This document shows, in pieces, positions 1 to 10,480 of a stretch of DNA of 64,000 nucleotides. Made by a program: the position numbers and the translations under genes. Position 1 is the stretch's first letter; each line of letters starts with the position of its first letter. The notes under the pieces were generated by a model. It searched no databases and was not told where the DNA came from. It saw only the letters and a list, made by a program, of their open reading frames with translations. The stretch is from Theropithecus gelada (taxonomy: Eukaryota; Chordata; Mammalia; Primates; Cercopithecidae), in contig NC_037689.1 in the NCBI RefSeq assembly GCF_003255815.1, positions 55,328,256 to 55,392,255 on the forward strand, read 5' to 3'.

Positions 1-2440
1 TGCATAGTTGGCAAAAATTATCTCCCATTCTGTGGGTTGTCTGTTGATTTTGTATCCTGAAAATTTGCTGAAGTTGTTTGTCAGCTTATGGAGCATTTGG
101 GCCAAGAATATGGAGTTCTCAACATACAGGATTACAGTGTCTGCAAAGAGGGATCGTTTGACTTCCTCTCTTCCTATTTAAATGCCCTTCATTTCTTTCT
201 CTTGCCTGACTGCTCTGGCCAGGACTTCCAATACTATGTTGAATAGGAATGGTGACAGAGGGCATACTTTTCTGTGCCAGTTTTCAAGGGGAATGCTTCC
301 AGCTTTTGCCCATTCAGTATGATGTTGATTGTTGGTTTCTCATAGATGGCTCTTATTATTCTGAGGTATGTTCCTTCAATACCTCATCTATTGAGAGTTT
401 TTAAGCATGAAGCGGTATTGAATTTTATCAAAAGCATTTTCTGCATCTATTGAGATAATCATGTGGTTTTTGTCTTTAGTTCTGTTTATGTGATGAATCA
501 CATTTATTGATTTATATATGTTGAACCAACTTTGCATCCCAAGGGTAAAGTACACTTGATTTTGGAGGATATGTGTTTTGATGTGCTCCTGGATTTGGCT
601 TGCCAGTGTTTTGTTGAGGATTTTTGATTTGTTCACCAAAGTTACTGGCTTGAAGTTTTCTTTTTTGTCATGTTTCTGCCAGGTTTTGTTATCAGGATAA
701 TGCTAGCTTCATAGAATGAGTTAGGGAGGAGTCCTTCCTCCTCAATCTTTTGGAATAGTTTCTCTAGAAATGGTATCAGCTTTACTTTGTACATCTGATA
801 GAATTCAGCTGTGAATCTGTGTGGTCCTGGACTTCTTCTGGTTAGTAAGCTATTTATTACTGATTCAATTTTGGAACTTGTTATTGGTCTGTTCAGGGAT
901 TCAATCTCATTCTGGCTCAGTCTTGAGAGAGTATATGTGTCCAGGAATTTATTCATTTATTCTAAATTTTTTGGTTCGTGTGCACAGAAGTGTTCATAGC
1001 AGTCTATGAGTGTTTTTTCGTATTTCTGTGGGGTCAGTAGTACTATTTCCTTTGTCATTTCTAATTGTTTTTATTTGGATATTCTCTCTTTTCATCTTTA
1101 GAAGTCTAGTTAGGATTCTATTTTATTTGTTTTTCAAAAAAAACCCACATAACTCCTGAATTCGTTAATTCTTTGAAGTTTTATATCTCAGTCTTCTTCA
1201 ATTCAGTTCTTTTTGATTATCATTTGTCTTCTGCTAACTTTGGGGTTTGTTTGTTCTAGGTTCTCTAGTTCTTATAGTTGTAATGTTAGGCTGTTAAATT
1301 AAGATCTTTCTAACTTTTTTGTGAGGGCATTTAGTGCTATAAATTTCCCTGTTAACACTGCCTTAGCTGTTTCCCGGAGATTCTGGTATGTTGTATCATT
1401 GTTCACATTAGCTTCAAAGAACTTCTTGATTTATGCCTTAATTTCATTATTTACCTAAAAGTCATTTAGGAGTGCATTATTCAATTTCCATGTAATTGTA
1501 TTGTTTTGAGTGAATTTCTTAGTCTTAATTTGTAATTTGATTGTGCTGTGGTCTGTGAGATTGTTTTTTATGACTTCAGTTCTTTTGCATTTGCTGAGGA
1601 GTGTTTTACTTTCAATTATGTGATTGATTTTAGAATATATACCATGTGGCAGTGAGAAGAATATATATTCTATTACTTTTGGGTGGAGAGTTCTGTAGGT
1701 GTCTATCAGGTCCTTTTGATTTAGTGCTAAGATTTGGCACTAAATATCTTTGTAAATGTTCTGCCTTGATGATCTAATACATTTGGTGGTATGAAGTCTG
1801 TCACTACTATTGTGTAGGAATCTATGTCTCTTTGAATGTCTCTAATAACTTGCTTTATGAATCTCAGTGCTCCTGTGTTGGGTGCATATATATTTACAAC
1901 AGTTAGGTCTTCTCGTTGAATTGAACCATTTACTATTACGTAATGCCTTTCTCTTTTTGATATTTGTTGCTTTAAAGTCTGTTTTGTGAAGTTAGGGTTG
2001 CAACAAATACTTTTGTTTGTTTGTTTTCTACTTGCTTGGTAGATTTTTCCTATCCCTTTATTTTGAGCCTATTGGTGTCGTGCATGTGAGATGGGTCTCT
2101 TGAAAACAGCATCCTAACGGGTCTTGATTTTTTATGCAACTTGCTACTCTGTGCCTTTTAATTGGGGCATTTAGTCCATTTTTATTCAAAGTGAGTATTA
2201 ATATGTGCGGATTTGATCCTGTCATCATGTTAGCTGGTTATTATGCAGACTTCTTCTGTGTGGCTGCTTTATAATGTCACTGGTCTGTGTACTTATGTGT
2301 GTTTTTTAGTGGCTGGTAATAGTCTTTCCTTTCCATATTTAGTGCTTCCCTCAGGATCTCTTGTAAGGCATACGTATTGGTAACAAATTCTCTCAGCATT
2401 TGCTTGTCTGAAAAAGATCTTACTTCTCTGAAGCAACACT
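1..2440 (-). mobile_element. L1 retrotransposon fragment (ORF1 end, ORF2 endonuclease and RT), antisense, cut by window edge
   Basis: Read on the minus strand this is an old L1. It enters at about 2440 in the last part of ORF1, passes the ORF2 start near 2205-2225, and runs through the endonuclease and reverse transcriptase regions to the left edge. The minus-strand frame 642-956 gives the region between endonuclease and RT. The frame 388-639 contains the RT stretch IHHINRTKDKNHMIISIDAE followed by NAFDKIQ, a known L1 RT signature. Stops and frameshifts break the ORF, so it cannot code. Positions 1-50 match a later part of ORF2 than the sequence that follows, so there is an internal deletion junction at about 45-52. 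The 3' UTR and tail lie outside the window or are lost. Confidence 0.93.
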
Positions 2441-4360
2441 TTCGTTTGTAAGCATCACTTAATATATTAAGTTCTTTTAAAACTATTTTGGATCAAAACT
2501 CAAATTACAAATAGTTGCAAATTTTTACTCATCCATGTATGGAGAAGAATGGAAAAATACCCATAGTGAAGTAAAGCTAGTACCTAGTAGGTAACAATCT
2601 AATGGGTTCTTCATGATTTCTTTACTTACACTAATAATGTTCCGATCTCTCCTAATACAGTCTACAAAGAAATCATTTGCTATAGACATGAATCATTGGT
2701 TTGTTTCAACTGCCATCTCATGAGAATTAAGTATATTATGATGGTCTTATCCTGTACACAGAATGAAACATGCCATTTCTTGCCACACAGTAGGTTTCAC
2801 TGCTGGAGGAAACTTCAATCAAATAATTATCTCAGCCTTCAAAAATTCTTCACGACTGCATTACCAAATTAAAACATTTTATTTTAAATGTCAAAATACT
2901 TTTTAATATGCAACATTTGGACAGTGAAATTGTTTTTTTCTTACATTAATAACTTACCACTAGTTTAAAAGTTTAAAGTAACTAAGAATGAATAAAATCT
3001 CTTCATTAGCAATATCATTGACTAAAGCTAAGAGATTTTATCAAACCATTCTTAGATGTTACATGATATTTCGTGAATGTTTGTGTTTGGTAACAAAGAA
3101 TAATTTTTGCTCAATTCTTATGCTCATTACACTTTTGTGCACAGTTTATTTGGAAAATAGAAAAGACTATATATATTGTAAAGTACTATGAATCCCTAAG
3201 ACAAGCTCATCTTCTGCCACATGGCTGATTCCTTAATAACTTGACCTAGGAATGGCTACTACCAGGGATTATTGTAAAACTGTAGAATTATTTCTCTATA
3301 TTTTCCTTTTCTCTGATAGCAAACAGGCTCTTAACCTGGCCAAGGATTCCTTGGGCTGCTACCCTTCTCCCCAAATTTGGTCTAATCCTTAAATGAGAAG
3401 CACTTTGTTACCATGGCGAAAAGTTTTATATAAATAGGTTTACAGAGCACCTACTTTAGTCTAGCATTTGCTAATAAGTTTCAAATGAATAACAAAAGCA
3501 ACATTCATGCAGTCATACTTAACAAAGGAAAATATATATTCAAAATCATATTCTAAAGAGCCACAAAAATGCAGGATATAATTCAAGAGCAAATGAACAT
3601 CAAGTATTCAATTGAGCATTGATTCTAAGTAAATCAGAGTCTTGTTATTTTTGTTTGCTATTATCTTTAAGGCTCCATCAGTAAAAAGAATGGGACTATA
3701 TACATCCTTGAAGGATACCTCGGGATAGACTGGAAATCATGGGTGTGTCTGTTTATAATCAATAAATTAATAAAATATTAAAAGAAAATAAAGCAGCACT
3801 CTATAATAAAATATAGCACAACTTCTAAGGAAATTTTTAATATTTAATTGCAAAATCAAAAGACAACTGTTTGCAAAATGTCTTTGAAAACAAACAAACC
3901 AAAGCTATTTCAAGTAATTACCCTATATTTTGGTGTCTCACATTTTCTGAGTATTACTTATGTGATGAATGCAATCAACCACCAAGATCTCTCTTCAAGA
4001 AAGGACTTTTTTCCTCCAGCTTTCATCTGTCATCCACTTCAGGGAATCCCTTTGCTGCAAAGAGACAAATTGTTCAAGGTTACACCCTCCCCATGTCAGC
4101 TGGTATTTAAGGACTGATGGAGGCAGGATTGTGAACTTCCAGCCATTTAGGGCAATTACAGGTTGATCCTGGATCCCTGGAACTCCCTGTGGTGATGACT
4201 GAAGCCCAGTATCACAAACGACTGATCTTTTCTTGATTTCTCACTTACACAGGGTTTGATCAGTAGGTCATCAGTTAATAAATATCCTACAAACTAAAAT
4301 CCACCTTAGAGTTAGCTCCTGGAGGACCTAAGTGAATTAAGAGAAGGTTAATAAGGTAGT
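2441..4360. other. No gene seen; unassigned AT-rich sequence
   Basis: Non-L1 sequence between two L1 fragments. The short frames at 2988-3191 and 3848-4166 overlap one another in different frames, show no recognisable domain and have no start context worth trusting. A phrase near 3440-3465 (gagcacctacttt...) resembles a piece of an old mammalian SINE, but too little survives to call it. The stretch about 3990-4320 has a slightly different texture (GC-richer, with AATAAA near 4278) and could be an old LTR-like repeat that I cannot name. Confidence 0.5.
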
Positions 4361-4363
4361 TGC

Positions 4364-4559
4364 AGGGAAGGGGAGCATCGCACACTGGGTCCTATTGTGG
4401 GGAGGGGGTACGGAGGAAGGATAGCATTAGGAGATATATCTAATGTAAATGATGAGTTAATGGGTGCAGCACACCAACATGGCACATGTATATATATGTA
4501 ACAAACCTGCACGTTGTGCACATGTACCCTAGAACTTAAAGTATAATAATAAAAAAAAA
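4364..4559 (+). mobile_element. L1 3' UTR end with poly(A), strongly 5'-truncated
   Basis: About 195 bp matching the end of a primate L1 (L1PA-like). It holds the G-rich tract, the phrase gagttaatgggtgcagcacac, the TATGTAACAAACCTGC segment, the final AATAATAAAA signal and an A-run at 4551-4559. All ORF sequence is missing, as expected from early-terminated reverse transcription. I could not find a convincing target-site duplication. Confidence 0.9.
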
Positions 4560-5014
4560 GGAACAACTCCATTATTGTCCATTTAAAAAGGTATCTGAGT
4601 CCTTTAGTACTTGGCATCGTCAAATATTAGGTTATGGCTAGTAAGGAAAACCTCATTCATTCAGACACATTGGAGTAGAAGGCTTATCTGAGTTTGAAAG
4701 CTTAAAAATCATAACAAAATCACCATAATAGGGGGAACACATAATGGTGGTCACAACATAAGCAAAACTATATGTGTTTGTCTCCATGTTGGCCTGAGAG
4801 GACCAAAGCTATGGGGGGTCAAAGTAGTAGTATTATTGATTTTTGCTGGGATGTTTCTTTCCTTGCCAAGTCTTAGACTCCAGGCTACTTATCTTTTTGA
4901 TTATTCCCTGCTTTCCAAATGTAGGCAGATAAACCAAAGATGTTGGCAAATGGTGAAGGTGTGGGTTTCCAACCACATGAGAGGTTCCTGGGCCTCCTTC
5001 CCCATCCTTGCACC
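4560..5014. other. No gene seen; flank of the LAMP1 retrocopy
   Basis: Unassigned sequence between the short L1 tail and the LAMP1-derived copy. The last 30-50 bases (about 4965-5014) may be CpG-depleted LAMP1 5' UTR, but I cannot align them with confidence. The plus-strand frame 4836-5120 opens here and reads through into the LAMP1 signal-peptide region. Its first 60 residues show no recognisable domain. Confidence 0.5.
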
Positions 5015-6941
5015 TGTAGCCACCGTCAGTGGTGTTTGGAGGCCACAGCTCCTCCTACTGATGCTCACAGGACTCATGCATGGTATATCGTCTGTATTCG
5101 TGGTGAAAAATGGCTACTGAACAACTTGCATAATGGAAGTCCACTCAAGCTGCCTCCTTGTCAAATTAACATACTAACATCAGTGATAAAAATGTGACCT
5201 TCAACCTGCCCTGTCATTTAGAGATACCAAATAACATATGTTGTGGTCAAGGAAATGCTTCTGATGCCAGTCTAATGATTGTTTTTAGAAAAGGATATAC
5301 TTTGACCTTCAATGTAATAAGAAATGCAACATTTTATAGTGTCCGACTGCTAAGATTTACTTCCAACTTGTCAGACACAACTAGTTTGCCCAATCCAAAT
5401 TAAAGGGAATCAAGGCTGTGAAATCCACACAGGACATCAACGCACACATAGATAAAAACTACAGATGTGTCAGAGGCAACCATATACATACAAATAATGT
5501 AACTACTAAATTCCATGAAGTAGCTGTCCAGGAATACTTTTCAAATAACTTCAGCAAAAAAGAAACACTTTGAAAGCATAAAGAAACTTTCCTAACAACA
5601 CCTCCAAGGCCAAAGCCTACCAGGTCCCCATCTTCTGCAGGGCCAAAATGTTCATGTGCTTAATAAGTACAATATGAGTAGCACAAATGGAATCAGTCTG
5701 CTTGTAGCATGAGGTGACATCATCATCACCTATGAGAAAAGCCATAAGATGACTGTGACAGGAGTATTAAACATAAACCCAAATGAGAACATTGACCTAT
5801 AATTCTCATTTAGTGCCACTGGAACTGCAGTGAAAATGTCATTCTTCCTGTCTTCAGTTTTGGCATGAATGCAGGTTCTAGCTTTTTTTTCTCACAAGGA
5901 TTTCAGTTCAGTCCAATTCTAGGTGACACCAGAAATCTCATGTTTAAAGCTTCCAATGACTCACTGAGAGCCTTTCAAGCCACCAATGGAAATTCTTTTA
6001 AATGTAATCCTAAGGAAAACGTTCATGTTACAAATGCTTTTTCAGTAAGCATATTCAAAGTTTGGATGCTTTCAGGTTTTTGGTTTGAAGGTGACAAGTT
6101 TGGATCTGTAGAAGAATGTCAACCAGATGAAAATATGCTGAGTTCTGCTGCCAATGGAGGCCCTCATACAGGGATTGTCTTCATAGTCTCAATTGCTTAT
6201 CTCATTGACAGAACTCATGCCTGGCATCAGACATTTTAGCATTCTAAATTACTCTGTACCACTGTACATCAACAGTAGTTGCCAGAGGTCTATATTCATT
6301 TTGCCTGTGATTAAGTTGGCAATGAAATGGAGGCAAACTTTCTTGTAAACCGTTTTTCTCAAACCTGCTTTATAAAATGCAAAGAATATCTTGCAAAACT
6401 TACTAACTATGCACAAAAGAGTATTTAAATAGTGGTGCTAGTTTTACTAACTGGTTAAATATTAATATTTACCAAAGTAGAAATCACAGAGAAGAGAAAG
6501 AGTAGTTTTTTAAATAGGCACTGACAACATCATTTAACTCCATCATTTAACTTTTTCAGTTTCTGGCATTTGCTTTGTCTACTCTTTATTCAGATTTAAG
6601 GCTTACATAAAGAAAATCTTGGGCTCTAACATTTGTAACTAATGAAGGTTAGCTAATTGTTATACTGACATGTTTAACAGAGCCAAAAATAATAGAGGAA
6701 AGAAAAATCTAAAACAAAATATTCTAAAGATAAGAATTTGAAATGTTTAAATTAAGCTATGAAAATCAGGACTGGCATGGCCCATACAGGAAATGAACAG
6801 TAAAACGTGCAAGCATTTCATAAGCAATTGGGACTATCCTTCAGCATTTTTGTGTTCTGCCACCTCAAATTTGGCATGTTTTTAAAATATTAAAATGAGC
6901 GCTATTTTTATTTACAATTTTGTAAAGTTATTTGCTGTCTT
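5015..6941 (+). pseudogene. LAMP1: Processed pseudogene of LAMP1 (lysosome-associated membrane glycoprotein 1): CDS and most of the 3' UTR
   Basis: The parent LAMP1 is a heavily glycosylated type I lysosomal membrane protein: signal peptide, two lumenal domains around a proline-rich hinge, one membrane span and a short GYQTI sorting tail. This copy keeps the order in three broken frames. Positions 5040-5117 give a leucine-rich signal peptide ending GLMHGISSVFVVKNG. Frame 5194-5403 gives part of the first lumenal domain (RNATFYSVRL, SNLSDT). Frame 5865-6239 gives the second (GNSFKCNPKENVHVTNAFSV, KFGSVEECQPDEN) and the membrane/tail region, ending in TAG as LAMP1 does. In between, 5404-5864 aligns at DNA level with stops and indels. 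No introns remain over the 1.2 kb, so it arose from spliced mRNA. 3' UTR homology continues to 6941, where an L1 interrupts it. The tail reads HQTF instead of YQTI, so even the last frame has lost the sorting tyrosine. The frameshifts and stops (for example TGA at 5118) make a functional protein very unlikely. Confidence 0.93.
6930..6941. repeat. Target-site duplication, left copy (partner 8096-8107)
   Basis: The 12 bases atttgctgtctt occur here directly before the T-run of an antisense L1 and again at 8096-8107 directly after it. They are LAMP1 3' UTR sequence, so they mark the L1 insertion point within the pseudogene. Confidence 0.92.
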
Positions 6942-8095
6942 TTTTTTAAATTATTATACTTTAAGTTCTAGGGTACATGTGGATAACGTGCAGGTTTGTT
7001 ACATATGTATACCTGTGCCATGTTGGCGTGCTGCACCCATCAACTCGTCAGCACCCATCAACTCGTCAGCACCCATCAACTCGTCATTTACATCAGGTAT
7101 AACTCGCAATGCAATCCCTCCCCCCTCCCCCATCCCCATGATAGGCCCCGGTGTGTGATGTTCCCCTTCCTGAGTCCAAGTGATCTCATTGTTCAGTTCC
7201 CACCTATGAGTGAGAACATGCGGTGTTTGGTTTTCTGTTCTTGCGATAGTTTGCTGAGAATGATGGTTTCCAGCTGCATCCATGTCCCTACAAAGGACAC
7301 AAACTCATCCTTTTTTATGGCTGCATAGTATTCCATGGTGTATATGTGCCACATTTTCTTAATCCAGTCTGTCACTGATGGACATTTGGGTTGATTCCAA
7401 GTCTTTACTATTGTGAATAGTGCCGCAATAAACATACGTGTGCATGTGTCTTTATAGCAGCATGATTTATAATCCTTTGGGTATATATCCAGTAATGGGA
7501 TGGCTGGGTCATATGGTACTTCTAGTTCTAGATCCTTGAGGAATCGCCATACTGTTTTCCATAATGGTTGAACTAGTTTACAATCCCACCAACAGTGTAA
7601 AAGTATTCCTATTTCTCCACATCCTCTCCAGCACCTGTTGCTTCCTGATTTTTTAATGATTGCCATTCTAACTGGTGTGAGATGGTATCTCATTGTGGTT
7701 TTGATTTGCATTTCTCTGATGGCCAGTGATGATGAGCATTTTTTCATGTGTCTGTTGGCTGTATGTCTTCTTTTGAGAACTGTCTGTTCATATCCTTTGC
7801 CCACTTTTCAATGGGGTTGTTTGTTTTCTTGTAAATTTGTTTGAGTTCTTTGTAGGTTCTGGATATTAGCCGTTTGTCAGATGAGTAGATTGCAAAAAGT
7901 TTCTCCCATTCTGTAGGTTGCCTGTTCACTCTGATGGTAGTTTCTTTTGCTGTGCAGAAGCTCTTTAGTTTAATTAGATCCCATTTGTCAATTTTGGCTT
8001 TTGTTGGCATTGCTTTTGGTGTTTTAGACATGAAGTCCTTGCCCATGCCTATGTCCTGAACATACATAAGTCAATAAACGTAATCCAGCATATAA
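6942..8095 (-). mobile_element. L1 (L1PA-like) insertion inside the LAMP1 pseudogene, 5'-truncated with twin-priming inversion
   Basis: An antisense L1 begins with a short T-run at 6942, then the 3' UTR, then the end of ORF2. The minus-strand frame 7193-7804 (203 aa) is an undamaged C-terminal part of ORF2p. It includes the cysteine-rich segment CWRGCGEIGILLHCWWDC and the natural terminus FSLIGGN. A frame shift near 7750 leads into 7744-8067, which continues upstream ORF2 sequence. At about 8060 the orientation flips: 8061-8095 is plus-strand L1 sequence from the RT region (AATAAACGTAATCCAGCATA). Such a 5' inversion is the signature of twin priming. Low divergence compared with neighbours and the 3' UTR type suggest a younger primate subfamily. 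Confidence 0.94.
7033..7086. repeat. Three exact tandem copies of an 18-bp unit in the L1 3' UTR
   Basis: The unit gcacccatcaactcgtca occurs at 7033-7050, 7051-7068 and 7069-7086 without mismatch. Typical L1 3' UTRs, such as the one at 4364-4559 in this window, carry it once. This is therefore a local tandem expansion in the source element or after insertion. Confidence 0.95.
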
Positions 8096-8107
8096 ATTTG
8101 CTGTCTT

Positions 8108-8265
8108 ATGTTTGAAGTTCAGGCTTATCTTACTTCTGCATTTGTGTAAAATATAGATTTAATTGTACTGATTTATCCACTTAAAGCTTGGTTAGGGATA
8201 TACTCTTAAAGGATCAGTACATATGCAATGCATTGCCTTTAACAGTACTGACCAAATTTTCTTGT
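8108..8265 (+). pseudogene. LAMP1: LAMP1 processed pseudogene, distal 3' UTR beyond the L1 insertion
   Basis: After the second copy of the duplication, LAMP1 3' UTR homology resumes. The best landmark is tgcaatgcattgcctttaac at about 8225-8244, which corresponds to the AATGCATTGCCTGTAAC segment just before the LAMP1 polyadenylation signal. The AATAAA signal and any poly(A) tail are mutated beyond recognition, so the exact end and the retrocopy's own target duplication cannot be fixed. Confidence 0.75.
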
Positions 8266-8286
8266 TGTTTGTCTGGAAACAACAGC

Positions 8287-8485
8287 AGCAAATGGTAATT
8301 ATCATTTATCAATGGGCCAGACATCAGACAGTGAAATTTACATGTATTATCCTGGGTTTTCTCCTTGTTATCTAAATATGCTTCTTGTCATTTTACAGAT
8401 AAGGAAAGTAACTTACATGTTGTTACATGGTCAGCAAATAGGATGACCGCAGTTTGAATCACTCTCTTATTAAGCTTACCATTCA
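8287..8485 (+). mobile_element. MIR SINE
   Basis: The order of landmarks is that of the second half of a MIR element: a degenerate core, then cattttacagataaggaaa (the conserved 'cattttacagatgaggaaac' core), a 'taacttacatg' stretch, 'tggtcagcaaatagg', and a final 'gtttgaatcactctctta' equivalent to the MIR end. Divergence is high, as expected for a pre-eutherian SINE. Confidence 0.8.
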
Positions 8486-9484
8486 CTATCTAGGCCTTGT
8501 CAAATTTAAACACTGCCTTCTTCTGTGTCAGGAAAAATTTTTAAATAAATATATTTCTACTATTTCTGAGTATATACATAATTGTTTCCAGGTTAATAAA
8601 TTCATATTCTCTTGGCCTGCTATAAGACTTTTTTTTTTCTCAGAATATAATAAGCTCTAAGGAAAAGTCTATGGTAGACAACTCCTACCACTCCTTCATC
8701 ATTAACTGGACAGTTTTTACTTACCTACACAATCTTTCCCCTCTGCCATATGCCTCAGGCCCAATACTGATTGTTCTCCACTTGAGTAGATTTTCCTAGA
8801 CATTCCAGGCTTTCAATGCCCTATTGGTCCAGCTTGCTGTCTATTTCACCTCCCCATCATCTCCAAAATATTTTGTTTCTTGTGGAAGCAGAGCTGGTAT
8901 GAATGCAAAGAGGCTCCTAAAACATGCTTACCTCAAAGGGCTACAGTATTTTCTGTGTGATATTCCACAAATAACTCAAGGAAATACCTCTTTTGTTTAA
9001 AAAAAATAGTGCATTTTAAAATAAAAATTGTAACAATTCTACTTCTATTTTTTTTTTTTTTTACCTTTTTACTTATCCAGGCCCATTCTTCATACAGTGC
9101 AGGTTGAATGACTATGAGGTTTAGAATTCTACACTAATGTACAGTGAAGACACTCTTAATCTATAATATAGGTGGCTATTGTTAGTCGACCTGCCTGCAT
9201 ACTCATCAATCCATTTATAATCTATTTCTCTAATTTCTTCTGTTAGTTTTGTGTTAGGGGTAATGGTGGCAAACAGTAAGGAGACCAGAGTAACATTTGT
9301 GGCAAAAATGAATTGTGCCAATTAAGGATGGCTTTCTCTAAGTATAACGTTTACCCTTATACAGTTGAGCTCTTTATCTCTAAAGTTAAGTGGAAGTTTC
9401 TGAAGAACTAATAAAAAGAAATCATGTGTATGAGGGAATGAAGCTTCTTCATCTTAAAGTGCTTTAAAAATAGAATTTGGAAGC
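8486..9484. other. No gene seen; unassigned
   Basis: About 1 kb with short frames on either strand (8454-8660 plus, 9121-9321 minus) but no recognisable domain. A T-run sits at 9048-9062. A moderately GC-rich patch at 8680-8900 does not match a repeat I can name. Confidence 0.45.
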
Positions 9485-10416
9485 CTACTTGAAGACAAGC
9501 ATACGCCTTTTCTATAAATGGTGCTGGGAAAACTGGAAATCCATATGTAAAATAAAGAAGTTGGACCCTTACCATACAATATCTACAAAAATTAATTTAA
9601 AATGGATCAAGGATATAAATACAAGAGATAAATCTTCAAAACTCTCAGCAAAAATATAGGGGGAAATCTTCATGACATTAGATCTGGCAATGATTTCTTG
9701 GATATGACACTAAAAACACAGATGACAAAGGAAAAAATAGATAAATTGAACTATAGAAATTAAAAATTTTGTGCCTCAAATGACATTATCAAGGGAATAA
9801 AAAGGGAACCTATAAAATGGGAAAAAGTATTTGAAAATAATGTACTTGATTAATGTTTAATATGCAGAATATATAAAGAACTCCAACTCAAAAACAAAAC
9901 AAAACAAAAAGCTAACAACCCAATGTAAAAATATGAAAAGGGTTTGAACAGATATTTCTCCAAAGACGACATAGAAACAGCCAATAAGCAAAGGAAAATA
10001 TGCCCAACATCACTAGTTATGAAACTGCAAATCAAAACCACAGTGAGGTACCATTTCACATCCATGAGGATGGTTAATATGAAAAACAAACAATAACAAA
10101 AAATAATAAGTGTTGTCAAGGATGAAGAGAAATTGGAACAATTGTACATAGCTGGTGAGAATGTAAAATGGTGAAGCCGCTATAGAAAACAGCATGGTGG
10201 TCATATAAAATACTAAATATGGAATTACCACATGATCCAACAATTTTACTTCTGGGTATATACCTACAAGATTTAAAAAGCAGAAACTCAAAGAGATAGC
10301 TGTATATCCATGTTCATAGCAGTATTATTTACAGTTTACAGTAGGTGAAAGAAACCTAAATGTTTATCAATGGGTGAGTACATAAACAAAATGTGGTGTG
10401 TTTGTGCGTATGGTTA
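9485..10416 (+). mobile_element. Old L1 (L1M-type) 3' half, first segment, interrupted by a DNA transposon
   Basis: Decayed ORF2 C-terminal region. Landmarks in order are ctataaatggtgctgggaaa, 'atggatcaaggatataaata', 'caaatcaaaaccacagtgag', and the 'tacttctgggtatatacct' block, with 'atgtggtgtg' just before the break. Many indels and stops are present. The element breaks at a TA dinucleotide (10415-10416), where a Tigger-type element starts, and resumes at 18415. Confidence 0.9.
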
Positions 10417-10480
10417 CAGTTGACCCTTGAACAAAGCAGGGGTTAGGAGTGCTGATCTCCTGCACGGTTGAAAATTTATG
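10417..10480 (+). mobile_element. Tigger-type DNA transposon, left end (rest at 17464-18414)
   Basis: It begins with cagttgacccttgaacaa, the terminal inverted repeat of a common primate Tigger-like (TcMar) family, directly after a TA target. Only 64 bp lie here because a 7-kb L1 inserted at 10480/10481. The family is probably the Tigger7 group, but the exact name needs a library comparison. Confidence 0.85.

Noticed and set aside
5865..6239. 124-residue plus-strand frame that looks like a LAMP protein end
   Set aside because: It is the last piece of the LAMP1 processed pseudogene; the upstream frame is broken by stops and shifts and the sorting motif is damaged.
7193..7804. 203-residue minus-strand open frame, the longest in the window
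   Set aside because: It is the C-terminal part of L1 ORF2p ending FSLIGGN, in a 5'-truncated L1. It is not a separate gene.
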